DNA from: Zarea fungicola | Lineage: Eukaryota; Ascomycota; Sordariomycetes; Hypocreales; Cordycipitaceae | DNA length: 64,000 nt | Direction of reading: 5' to 3' | Assembly: GCA_900169235.1 (NCBI GenBank) | Contig: FWCC01000025.1 | Coordinates: 62,001-126,000 of the forward strand | In this document: positions 1 through 10,600 of the stretch, one piece after another | How the letters are laid out: each line of letters begins with the position of its first letter | Position numbering within the stretch: position 1 is the first letter of the stretch | Program-made: the position numbers and the translations under genes | The notes under the pieces: generated by a model | What the model saw: the letters and a program-made list of their open reading frames with translations, nothing else | Told to the model about the DNA's origin: nothing | Database searches by the model: none

Positions 1-457
1 GACAGGATTTTGGCTTCTGAAGTGATTAAAATCCACCAACTAGGCGATATCGACGCATGTAACAAAAGAGGATCGCTCTTTTCGCCCTTTTCTGTAGAGT
101 TTCTTCCCCAATACACTTGGCAAAGCTTCGTTCAACCATAGTCCGGCCTGCCATTACTGCCGGCGTGCTCTGAGAAATACAGCAGCATCATGCCCAATCA
201 TGAAAGAAGAAAACAGAGACATTAAAAATTATTCCTTTAATCCTCAACGAAAAACGTAATTAATTATCTTGCCACAGACCAATGACAGTAAGTCCTCGTA
301 CCATTCATCTCGCTCTTTCAGTAGTCTAGTCAAAAATGTGCCCAATGCAGTTTAGCGTTTCCAATCTCCAAGCCCATCTCCTCCACCTCCAACGTCACCA
401 TCTCCATGTAGCAACTTTATTCATCTACTCACAACTCAAAATAGCGACTCCAGCGCA
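1..457. other. 5' flank, no gene seen
   Basis: No reading frame with recognisable protein character was found on either strand. The right part is presumably the promoter and 5' leader of the LYR-motif gene that starts at 458; a pyrimidine-rich stretch just before the ATG fits a fungal leader. Nothing else can be supported. Confidence 0.5.
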
Positions 458-862
458 ATGACGCCGCCGCCTCTCCGACACCAAGTCATTGCCATATACA
501 AAGAGCTCCTATATCTAGGCCGTGAATACCCGCTGGGGTACGGCTACTTTCGCCCACGTCTGCACAAGGCCTTTATGGCGAAGGCGGGTGAGCAGGACGA
601 GGACAAGATACGACAGGGCATAAAACAAGCTGAATATGTGAAAAAGGGTAATTTTTCCCCTTTATTCTTTATTCACCCAATGTCGTAAATTAACATATTT
701 GCTAACATTTATTTTATTTTATTTTATCTGCAGAAATTGAAGCTCTGTTTGTGTCACCAGCTATTTCCATAGGTACAGCGACAGTTTTGCTAACGAAGAA
801 GTGGCAGATATTACTTGAAACGATATCGTACATTACGCAAGAGATATGTGGCAGATGCATAA
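458..862 (+). CDS. LYR-motif protein, ETFRF1/LYRM5-like
   Basis: Small mitochondrial LYR-family protein of 85 residues. Its closest known relative is human ETFRF1 (LYRM5), which acts on the electron-transfer flavoprotein. Exons are 458..647, 734..746 and 808..862, with introns 648..733 (86 nt) and 747..807 (61 nt, with a gctaac branch motif). Exon 1 encodes the diagnostic [11 protein letters not shown] segment and a charged helix ending EYVKK. The 13-nt second exon gives EIEAL, and the last exon gives [13 protein letters not shown] followed by VADA and a TAA stop. The phases sum to 86 codons exactly. Without removing the second intron the frame runs into unrelated sequence to 909, so the microexon model is preferred. 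The downstream neighbour is convergent. Functional assignment is by family memory only. Confidence 0.85.
734..746 (+). other. 13-nt internal microexon of the LYR gene
   Basis: Thirteen bases lie between ..ctgcag at 728-733 and a GT donor at 747. They restore the conserved EIEAL-YYLKRY junction of the LYRM5 family in frame. Neither flanking exon gives the family C-terminus without them. Confidence 0.75.
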
Positions 863-1203
863 CGTCCAAAAAATGCAGAAGATTCTTGTTCAAAAACTGT
901 AAAATATAAAAAACTGTATAACTATATATATATATCCATAAGGCTCTCATAACAGTCACTGTTTTTTCATTCATTTATACTCTCATAACTAAAACGACAA
1001 AAAGAAAGATCAGCATGTCCAAAATATCCAAGTATCCAAAAGATCCATCGCCCAAAAAGAATGCTTTGTGTGTTTTGAATCTAGTATTCTTGAGAAAAGA
1101 AAACTTCATGTTCCAAACTGGTCATTTTCCAATGCCTCGGGCAAATGGAAATCCTGTAAAAATTCGCTTCTCGTCTTCATTTTTGCTTCGTCGTCCTTGC
1201 TCC
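863..1203. other. Convergent intergenic region
   Basis: The 3' ends of the LYR gene (+) and the methyltransferase (-) face each other here. The sequence is AT-rich, with a tatatata run near 921-935. No coding sequence is supported. Confidence 0.5.
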
Positions 1204-3429
1204 TTATGACTTTCGCTTCGTTGCCGTCCACGCACCAACCTCTAAACACTCACCCCAGCTCGTTCCGCTATCGCTCATCAAGTCGCCCATCATCTTGCCC
1301 ATCCACACATCCCACTCGTCCTGGCTCTTGCCCGACACCTCGCGCAGAATCGGCTCCAGGGCCTGCACCTGCTGCACCACCGTCAGGAGCGCCGTCTGCC
1401 GAAGGGCTTCCTGGCCCGGCGACAAGACGCGGCTGTCAGCCCTTGGCGTGGTGGTGCTCGCTGCCCTCTCTCGCGAGGCTGCCGTGATGGGCTTGCCGTC
1501 CTTGGTCACGACGCCACCGCCGACCCCTTCGCGCTCCCAGCGGACTTCGCTTAATGGGATCGCCATGCGCCGCGAGCGGACGTCGGTCAGAGCCTCGGAC
1601 TCCTGGAGCAGGGTCGGGCCGATGAGGGTGCAGGGGACGGCCGTCAGGTCACGCGCTTCCAGAGCACGCGACAGCCACTGGTTGTAGTCGATGAGGAAGC
1701 TGTTGAGAGGCGCCGAGAGCGGCGTTTTGCCATTCATGACGTACGCGCCCAGACTCGTGGCCGCTGCCTGGTCCTCGGTGTCTTCACCGCCGGCGAGCTT
1801 GGCGTCGGGGACGTGCTTGCGGAGCATGCGGATGAGATGGTCCGATTCCCAAATCTCGAGGACGCCGCCGGGGCGGAGCAGGCGAATGTACTCGTCGACA
1901 AAGTGCTGGTGCTGGAGGTTGGTCGTGGCCAGGCTCATGTCCTTGACCATGACGAGGTCATATGCTTCGCTTTCGACGGGCCAGGGCAGCTGGCGGAGGT
2001 CGTGGCTGATGAAATTCCACTTCATCTCCGGGTCGGGCTTGGACGAAGAGGAGCTGCTGCCGCTGTTGATGCTTCCGCTGGCGCCCGCTGCGTTGATGGT
2101 GGGCCCGGTCGGCGCCAGCGGGGCAATGTCGATGCCGGTAAAGGAAATGTTGCCGTGGCCCCTGGATTTGAAGTAGCGATGGCACATCATGGACCAGAAG
2201 CCAGAGCCGCAGCCAATCTCGAGGACCCTCTGGGGCGGGCGCTTGGTGAAGACGGGCGAGCAAACGGGGCTGCCAAAGAGCTGGATAAGCAGCAGAGTGC
2301 GCATAGACTGGCGGTGCAGCTCCGTCAGATCGGCGGGCAGCGGATAGGGCAGGCTCGTGTCGTTTAGGTAGGAGCGGCCATTGCGGAGGACAAAGGGCTT
2401 GGAGGTGATGAGGTTTTCGCGAGAGCTCGACGAGGCGTCCGTGGCCGACGACATCATGTTGCCGGTGGTGCTATTGTTGTTATGGTGGTGGTGATGTTGG
2501 TGATATTGGTGGCTGCTGCTGCTCAGCACGACGCCTTCAGGAGCGGAAAAGAAGCCAAAGGGGATGACGGGGATCTGGGTCATCTGCGGTGCGGCGGGGG
2601 ACCGTGGCGACGACGGGTGCTTGTGCTGGCCACCGTGGGCGCCATGGGCCTGCCTTGTCGTGTCTGATGAGAGGCGCGCAGTTTGGCTGTCGTGATGATG
2701 CTTGCCACGAGAGCTGATGGAGTGGGAGGCACGCGTGAAGGCGCCCTGCTGCGCGAGTTTGGGGGACGCAGCAGAGGACGACGACAAGGGGGAGGCGGAA
2801 GACGAGGGGTGTTTTTGGTGGTTGTGCTGGTGCAGCGGCTCGGTGTGGTGAGGTGGGGTAGCACCTTCAGCAGCGGTGGTGTACCAGTTGTTGTAGTTGT
2901 TGCGGCTGCTGCTGGCGGTGCTGGAGCTTGTCCTGGCGGTGCGGGTGCTAGGGGTGGCCGTTAGGCGGTGCTGGAGCTGGCCGCCGTGGTGCTCTTCGTC
3001 TTGTTCCTCCTCATCAATTGACCCACGCGTCGTCTTGTTTTGCTGCGGCGGCGGCTCCTTTTCGCTGCCCCCTGCATCCTTGCTCTTTTTCTTGCTGCGC
3101 CGCTGAATCTTGCGCTGGCGGTGTTGCTCAGGCTTGTCCTTGTCCTTGTCCGCCTGCTTGTGGTGCTGCTGCTGCTTCTTCCGCCCCACGCCAGCGGCAG
3201 CATCAGTATCATCAGCGGGGCGGACCGGCTCCAACGGCTGCGCTTCCTGGGAGCTCCGCGATGGCTCACCACTGGATGCCTTTGAGCTTTTCGATATATG
3301 CCGGGCCAGGGGATCGCCTTCGCCGCGTGATGACACTGGGTTAAGATGCAGGCTTCCCGGTTTTGGCTTTGAAATGTAGGGTAGCAGGCCGCGCTGGCTG
3401 GCATACAAGTTGTGCATTGGCGTGTACAT
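1204..3429 (-). CDS. SAM-dependent methyltransferase with long disordered N-terminus
   Basis: One 741-residue ORF. Residues about 1-335 are low complexity (Ser, His, Gln, Lys and Arg runs) and probably disordered. From about 340 a conserved block begins (PFVLRNGRSYLNDTSLPYPL), followed by the class I methyltransferase motif I, VLEIGCGSGFWSMM (about 400-413), an acidic TGIDIAP strand end, a motif with DLVMVKDMSLA, and RPGGVLEIWE. These give a Rossmann-fold SAM-binding domain of about 230 residues. A Ser-rich insert (near 445-460) sits inside the domain. Fungal proteins of this layout are generally annotated only as methyltransferase-domain proteins, and the substrate cannot be read from sequence. 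No signal peptide or membrane segment is seen. The start at 3429 is the first ATG of the open frame; a downstream start would trim only the disordered part. Confidence 0.85.
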   Translation of the reverse strand: MYTPMHNLYASQRGLLPYISKPKPGSLHLNPVSSRGEGDPLARHISKSSKASSGEPSRSSQEAQPLEPVRPADDTDAAAGVGRKKQQQHHKQADKDKDKPEQHRQRKIQRRSKKKSKDAGGSEKEPPPQQNKTTRGSIDEEEQDEEHHGGQLQHRLTATPSTRTARTSSSTASSSRNNYNNWYTTAAEGATPPHHTEPLHQHNHQKHPSSSASPLSSSSAASPKLAQQGAFTRASHSISSRGKHHHDSQTARLSSDTTRQAHGAHGGQHKHPSSPRSPAAPQMTQIPVIPFGFFSAPEGVVLSSSSHQYHQHHHHHNNNSTTGNMMSSATDASSSSRENLITSKPFVLRNGRSYLNDTSLPYPLPADLTELHRQSMRTLLLIQLFGSPVCSPVFTKRPPQRVLEIGCGSGFWSMMCHRYFKSRGHGNISFTGIDIAPLAPTGPTINAAGASGSINSGSSSSSSKPDPEMKWNFISHDLRQLPWPVESEAYDLVMVKDMSLATTNLQHQHFVDEYIRLLRPGGVLEIWESDHLIRMLRKHVPDAKLAGGEDTEDQAAATSLGAYVMNGKTPLSAPLNSFLIDYNQWLSRALEARDLTAVPCTLIGPTLLQESEALTDVRSRRMAIPLSEVRWEREGVGGGVVTKDGKPITAASRERAASTTTPRADSRVLSPGQEALRQTALLTVVQQVQALEPILREVSGKSQDEWDVWMGKMMGDLMSDSGTSWGECLEVGAWTATKRKS

Positions 3430-6400
3430 GGTTGCTGCTGTCTGATTGCTTCGCTTCAGGCTTCAGGCTGCTGCAGGCTGCTCGCTGCAGGCCGCCGTAA
3501 GGTGTACAGGTATGGTGTGTGGGTGTTTGCTGTCCCCGGCCAGAGTCCACTGTTGCTGCTTCGGGCCGGGTCCCCCAGGGGTAAGAGGGGGGCGATTTGG
3601 TACCGTTCTGGGGCTCCTGTGCTAATCTGTGCCGCTGTACTCCGCTGTACTCCTCTGCAGACCCGCCGAAACCACCTAAAAGGAGACGCTAAAAAAATCC
3701 TGCACACCGGCGCACCTGTACACTGCGATAAAATTTGTCTTCTTGATTTTTTTTGCCGAGTTCCTCCTGCAGATGGTGGGCAAGCCACTGAAAACGAGTA
3801 AATGGCTCGTCCGAGTCTGCAGTAAAAAGTACACCGTCAAAGTTGACCCCCTCACCTCCTAGACTCGTTCTCGTGTGTCCTTGTGGCAGGGATCGGGTCG
3901 ACCCGGTGTATTGCCCGGAGAAATGAACGCCGCCACCACGGACCAAAGTACTCTCTTGAGCGGCTCTTGACGTTTGCAGCCAAGTGCCATGCAGTATGGT
4001 AGTATTGAGCTGTAAATTCAGGGTGGGTGTTTGCTGGCTGCAAGGATGTGGTGTTGAACGGTCTTGTTTCACCGTCGGATCCTTGACGATAATGGGCAGG
4101 GAAGGATGCGGATTTGAAACTGGTCGTCTTCGGGACCGGTTTTGACGCAGGGTATGTATCCGTGGCGAGCAAAAGAGTAAGACGGTATAAAAGGTTCGAA
4201 AACCACTCCAAATCCGGCGGATAGGTTGTTGGGGTTATTCAGCCGCGCATGGCGACAAACGTGACAAACGTGGAGATGGTGATGGTTTAACCTTTGTGGG
4301 TATCGAGAAGAGACTCCATACGGCTGCAGGACGACTTTGGTATCCAATGTTGATAGAATATCGGGCGGCTGCTTCTCTCCAGGATCGTGTAGAGGCTGCT
4401 TCGTAGATTGCAGTAAACTCCTAGCTTCATTGAGCCATCATCATCGTTCCCTTGGTAGCGTAGGACTGCTGACGGGCACCGTTCGCCAAAAGAGGCAGGT
4501 ATAGAATTCCGCAGAGGAACCTAGTAGTATTCCGTAGAGCAACTACTAGTGAGTCGTCCAAACTGTCCCAGCAGCTTGGTAGCAGATTTCAAAGGCCGGT
4601 CGGTGCACGCGATCAGTAAAATTCGCACGGATACGCTTGCGATTGAAATAAACTTGGTGAAACACAGGGCCTAGCAGCGCCGTGATGCAAATCGCAGCCC
4701 GTTATTATTAGCAGCCTCTGTCAGAAGCTGAGATGTCGGCATGCAGAGTGGCGGCGTTGCGCGGCAGGCGGGCGGTGCGTTTTGCTGCTTGTCCCGCCTA
4801 TGTCTGGCTGTTTGTATGGTCCTCTCCGAGGCGAGGAACCTACTGGTACCATCCGCACGGCATTGTCATCGAGAACAGGAACATGCAAGGAAGGGAAGCA
4901 AGACTTTGTAAGCGACAGAATCGGTTCCCACCACCCTTTTCGTGTTTTTCTTCGAGGAGAGGGACAGATAGATATGGGTTTTGCCACCTGACTTGCTCTA
5001 CTTTACGAAATCGACCGGGCTACGCCTGCGACTCCAACGGCTCTCTCTTTATTAATGCTTTCCCTGTTTCCTGAGCTGTGACTGGTGAATGGGCTTTACG
5101 CCTCCGCGGGTCAACGCGGGGGAGAGTCCAAAAAAGCCAAGAAGGATCAACTTTGGGGGTGGGTACTGCGGAGGAGCTGTGTCCATGGTCCATGGCAGCA
5201 ATTTGTCTCTATCGCTCTTTTGCCGACGCTTCACGAAATTCACCTCAGCCCTTGCTCACGAGCGAAACTCGCATGAACTTGGCCGGATCTGCTAGGCCGC
5301 AACCTGGTTGGGAGGCGTCGTTGCTCTAACCAACTGAGGCACACTGCCGAACCAGGACAAGCTCCAACGCAACAACTATGAAGCCACAAAACAGGAAATG
5401 GTTGGTTGCCTGATACCAGCGCTCTTAATAAAATTACTGATACAATACCAAATTTTCTACAGCGGAAGCCCTTCCCCATTCAGCCACGTGGGTACCCTTC
5501 CTTACGAATTCCCTTGTTCAACGCTCAAATCGCGTGGCATCATGCCCCTGTCTTTACACGTTTGGCTCGTGACAGTGGCGCTCACCCATATAGGGCCACT
5601 GCTATCGTTCAAGTCCACGCAATTCTTCATATTGTTGTTGATTAAATCATGCGACATTTACAGATACTCGGCTGTGCCATCAAAATATGGGGGTTTCCAA
5701 ACCATACAAAACCATCACCACTAACGGCAACAATAGGCCAAGTTGGTTGAAACTTTGTCCCGATTCCTCTCGCCTGTTAAACCCTTGTTTTCAGCCTGCC
5801 AGGTACTCGCTTACTCTGACTGGTGAGGTGAAGCGAACTAGCCAACTAACCTCGCAATGGCCAACAGTGATGGAGCAGCACGACCAGTAACTGGACCAGT
5901 TATCTAGGTTGAGCCACCTATCACAGTAGGCCAGGCGATCCCTGACCCAACAGTACGCCATTCGGTCCACATTCAAACTGCCTTATCAATGCTACGGTAC
6001 TCGTGTTGGCCACTAATAAAACAACTACAGACTTCCTCGACTCCAGCTGGCTCCGCTGTCTCTGTCCGCTCCCTGCCCCAGATCTCTTCAGCCGCTCCAG
6101 TGCGCGACGATGCCTGGTGGTCACGATTTTTTTCGGCTTGTGGCGTGTCCCGGGAAAACCCCTTCTGCATTGTCGCGGGTTCCATCAAATCCTTAATGCA
6201 ACTTTGTCGACCATGTGTACTGCATGAACTTGATTGGCATCATCACTGGCGGCTTCTGTTGACCAGCAATTTCTCAAGAGGCCAAGTAAAAACCCTCAGC
6301 TCAGCCTGGTTCTTGATTGCAGTGGCGATATTATCGAGCCTGTTAGCGCTTGCCTGGCGCCGCCCCAACATCTTCAGCTCATGGCCAGGGTCCTCCTCTT

Positions 6401-7624
6401 CCCCGCCAATTCTTGGCATAAACTAGTTACATTCCTTTTTAGGGGTGGTGGAGATTGCATTTTGTATGCCAGTCTCTTTTTTAATTTAACCCTGCAAGAC
6501 GAATCAAGGTGACGAGCCCTGCAGGTTTCTGCATTTCGCGCCTGCGACGTGCAGCACGCGCGCACCCATTGTCGGAGGATTCTTTCTTGTCAAAAGTTCC
6601 TGTATCTGCAATGCTTGCGAGTAGTTTTTTGGAATCCTGATGCGCTGCTGCTTCCGAACGAGGACAAATCGATGTGGCTTGCATGGACGCCCATTCGGTT
6701 ACGTTACCATGACATTGGACCGCCTCTTGCTAGATTCTGATGGTGGGGGAGATATTCTGGGATAAATACGGCTGCTGGAAATGTTCCATAGTGCTGACCC
6801 CCAAAAAACTCTCGGTCTAAATTCTGTGACGCTCTACGTCGCTGTCAATCGCCAAGTCCCAGGCGAGACCGTGGCGCGTCACAATGGAAAACCCATGTTT
6901 TAAGAAAACTTGGTCTCATTTCTTGAGACTCGGAGCTGAGCCGATCGCGATTGTAGCAACTGACCTCTGATCTGCAGTTTGCCATACTACAACGTACCAT
7001 GGCAATATGGAAGCAATGAAACTAGGGTGAGCCCAGCGCCCAGACCTTGGCGATAGGGCGGCCTCCGTTGAAACAATCAGCCCTGTTTCGTATTCAAATT
7101 AATCTAGGAGATTTTCCCACAAAATCTCAGCCAAAAATTAGGGTTATACATCAATAACGGGCTTGGATGGCTGGCAACTAAACACCACATGTTTATGCCC
7201 GCCACTATTATGGGGTGAACGGAGACAGAGCTGGAAGATGTAACGATGCAACGTGGATTTACCAAGCCACGCCAAACAAGGCATGAAACGTGCTTATTTA
7301 CTAAGCGGATATTTTTAATCATCCGAGTATGCCTGTAGTTAAGCCTTCGAATCCTATTGTTTGAACGCAGTGACATGCCAGCATATACGCCATACGCACA
7401 CGGGTGAATGGCACCAAAAGGTGGCGAAGCTGGTTCCGTGTTTTTGTTGTGACGAGTAGATTCAGCTTGTAAATGATACTCCAAGAGCTTGAGAAATGCA
7501 ACGCAGAATCTCCTTAAATGGAAGAAAGTAAATGTGCAGTACTTGACAGATTATATTATCAATGGAAAAGAAAATAAGCTTGAGAAAAGATAAAAATATG
7601 AAACAATAGTAACTACCCTGTTCA
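3430..7624. other. 4.2-kb region without supportable gene
   Basis: Many short ORFs occur on both strands, none longer than about 145 codons, and none shows a recognisable domain, secretion signal with conserved cysteines, or a consistent exon chain. GC content is close to that of neighbouring intergenic DNA, so this is not an AT-rich repeat block. A tRNA-like D-arm motif occurs on the minus strand near 5323-5341 without the rest of a tRNA. The region separates the methyltransferase promoter from the 3' end of the PKS. Confidence 0.55.
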
Positions 7625-10600
7625 TCAAGATAACCCCTCACTCACCAGCTGTCCAATGGAATAGTCTCCCAGCATTTTCAGCGTCGGAATCACCAAGCCC
7701 GCCTCCTTGGCGAGCCAAGACCGCAGCTCCACGGCAATGAGCGAGTCCACGCCCAGCTCCACCAGCGACGTCTCCCTCGACACGGCACCATCCGGCAACA
7801 GCAGCTTGTCTTCCACCTTGGCGATGAACTCGGCCTCGATAATGGGCGCCGCCTCATCTGCGGTCGTCGCGGACGCCAGCTGCTCCCTCAGCGACGGTCG
7901 CGCCGCGCCACCTTCTAGCAACCGACGAGCGTCCCCCGACACGTCGTCGTCGTCGTCCTGGTGGCTGCTGTCGATGAAGTGCCACGCCTTTGCGATCTGG
8001 TACCACTGAATATCCGGCTGCGCGGCCGGGCTGGCCCTTTTGAGCCCTGCGATGATGTCCGGGTTGCGACCGGCCGCGGGTCGTCCCGCGAGGATGCCCT
8101 CGGCAAAGAGCTCGTGGAGATCCTGCTCCGAGGTGTTGTAGCAGCCCATGGCGTCGGCGATGCGGGCGCAACTTGGCGGAATCGGCGGCGTGGGAGACGT
8201 AGCCCACGCCCAGGATCGGTCCTGGGCTGATGACGCTGCCCACCAGGCCCCGGTCGCGGCGCTGGCGGATGAGGCTCGACAGGAAGGCGTTGGCGGCCGC
8301 GTATGCCGACTGCGAGCGGTTGCCCAGGTGGCCCGAGATGGAGCCCATGAGGATGAAGAAATCCAGGTCGGGGCCGGAATACACCTCGCTCAGCAAGATG
8401 CTGCCCTGGACTTTTGGTCTGGTAATGTCCTGCCAATCTGTAAAAGTCGTCTTGGAGAGCCACGCGTCTCGGATGACGGTCGCGCCGTTGACGACGCCGC
8501 CAATTTGGGGAAACTGCGCGAGAATGGCGCTACGGGTCTGTAGGATCGATGATTTATCCGTCACGTCCCTGCTTGGCCGTTAGAACATGAAATCCATATA
8601 GAGCGGGGAGGGGATACTCACATGGCCAAAAACAAGACCTTTGCCTCGTTGTTTGCCATCTCGTCAATCCACCACTTTTCTACCTTGGGATTTCGACTGG
8701 TTAGGACAAGATGGCGTGCGCCCCGAGAAATCATCCACTCTGCCACTGAACGCCCAAGGTTGCCGGTCATGCCGACCAGCAGATATGTCTTTGTGGGTGA
8801 CAAATGCACCGTGGAAGCTGAAGGCTGTACTCTGACTGCAACCTTTTTGTCCTTGGTCCAGTCAATAATACCAAATAACTGGGCATGCGCACCGACTTGC
8901 TGGACATCCACGAGCGATGGAATGAGTCGTGATGCTGCCAACTCGAGTGCCTCGCACCGTGCGGTCTCAAGAAAGCCGCCGACTGTTGTTGGGTAGCGAA
9001 CTTTGCCGAACATGGAAAGTTTGGCGGAGATATTGCGAAGACTATGCACATTCTCGCGACGCACGTGAGGTGCAAATATTGATTCCAAGTGACTCCCAAG
9101 CCCTTTGTCCGCGTTGCGCGATCTCTCTGCATCAAAGAACACCGCAGCCGAAGAAGAATGCGAACGTAGTAGACGCATGAGTTCGTGGTTGGAGGTCATC
9201 TCATGAATGGCTATCGTTGAGTAGCCTGCCAAAGCGCGGTTATCTGGGCCGGTCGTGACCAGTACTAGCTTCAAATCGAGAGAGGCTGCCGCCGTAGATA
9301 TAGCCAGCTGCACAGCTTCATCAGCCTTGTATACAATGATGGTGCTACCTGTATCGACCCGACGCAGGAGAGTCTGTGAAAGGAGCGACAACTCAACACC
9401 GTAAAGGTATGCCGCTTCTTTGGCTGCGTTGACACTGCTAGGAACGGCTCGGCACCAGCTTAAAGGTGCTATTATGAGAGACTGGCGACTGCTCGATAAG
9501 GTGAGCACGCGCGCGCCTGTGCTTTGGTCTGCTCCGATAACGAGATATGACGGATCGGCTCCTTCGAATCTCAACGGTGACGAGGTGGAGTACCGAACAC
9601 GGATCCGAACAGTTGCGCCTGTAGTCTCATCCCCAGCGGCTTCTGTGACTTCAAAAAGCCTTCCAGACTCTGCGACGCTAATATTTGACTTTTGCATATC
9701 CAGTTGGTCGTGAATGATGCGTCTACTTGACATGTAGCGCTTGTTTATCAAGGGCTCGCTCTTCAGCCGCGGAATCAATACTCTCCCACCTTCTACTCGT
9801 AATTCTGTCTCTGTAGACCATACGCGGCTTCGGAGGGCGTAGTCATTGTCAGACTTAACAAGTTCCATTCTAAGCAATTGCTCAGCGATGATGCTGGCCT
9901 GGACTGACTCCAAGCCATCAATGTTGAAGTGCGCATATCGCGCATGTGGATTCTCAAATGCAACAGACCGTAGCAGCCCATCGTTCCTGCCGATATGCGG
10001 ATCTTTACTCTCAGAACCACACGAAATCCAGAGTACGGTGTGGCATGTATCAATAACTAGCTTCAGGCCTTCAAACTGTGGCTCCGTCATGTCCTTGAGC
10101 AATGGCCCATCGACATCCAGAATGAGAGCTGCAGACATTGGGGCAAGTTGTCCGAGATCTGAGGAATGCAGAGTTGGAGCCGTCACAATTCTCTTGAAGA
10201 ATTGAGAGAGAGTTGCTTGCAGCTCATGAACAAGCTCCGCCGAGCACGGCGAGTTTCCTCCGATTATGTATAGATTCTCATTGGCTAGCTTTACATGCCC
10301 GGCATACGCGAGCGGCTCTCGGAGACATAGCATACTGTTGTCCACTGCTTGAGATACCAAGACGAAAAATGGCCGGGATTTATTTTCGTAACCGGGGCTG
10401 ATTGAATCTAATCCAGAGAAACCAGCAGCCCGAAGTCTCGTGCTCCAACTTTCCAAAGCAACGGGCGGCCCATATCCATGACCACCTGACTCATTGAGCC
10501 ATCCGTTTTCAAAACTCGAGTAGATGAATGAAACTCCCAGAATATCGGTATTTATGCAGGCTGCGAGTAGGAGGTAGCCTCCAGGTTTGAGCAGTGACCT

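Noticed and set aside
747..909. Read-through frame of the LYR gene to 909
   Set aside because: The 61-nt intron 747..807 gives the conserved C-terminus; the read-through sequence has no family similarity.
714..974. 86-codon minus-strand ORF over the end of the LYR gene
   Set aside because: It lies opposite the real terminal exon and has no recognisable character.
5300..5350. tRNA-like sequence on the minus strand (TGCCTCAGTTGGTTAGAGC, D-arm/A-box look)
   Set aside because: No T-arm (GGTTCGANTCC) at the right distance, no proper anticodon loop with T33, and the acceptor stem does not close. At best a decayed fragment.
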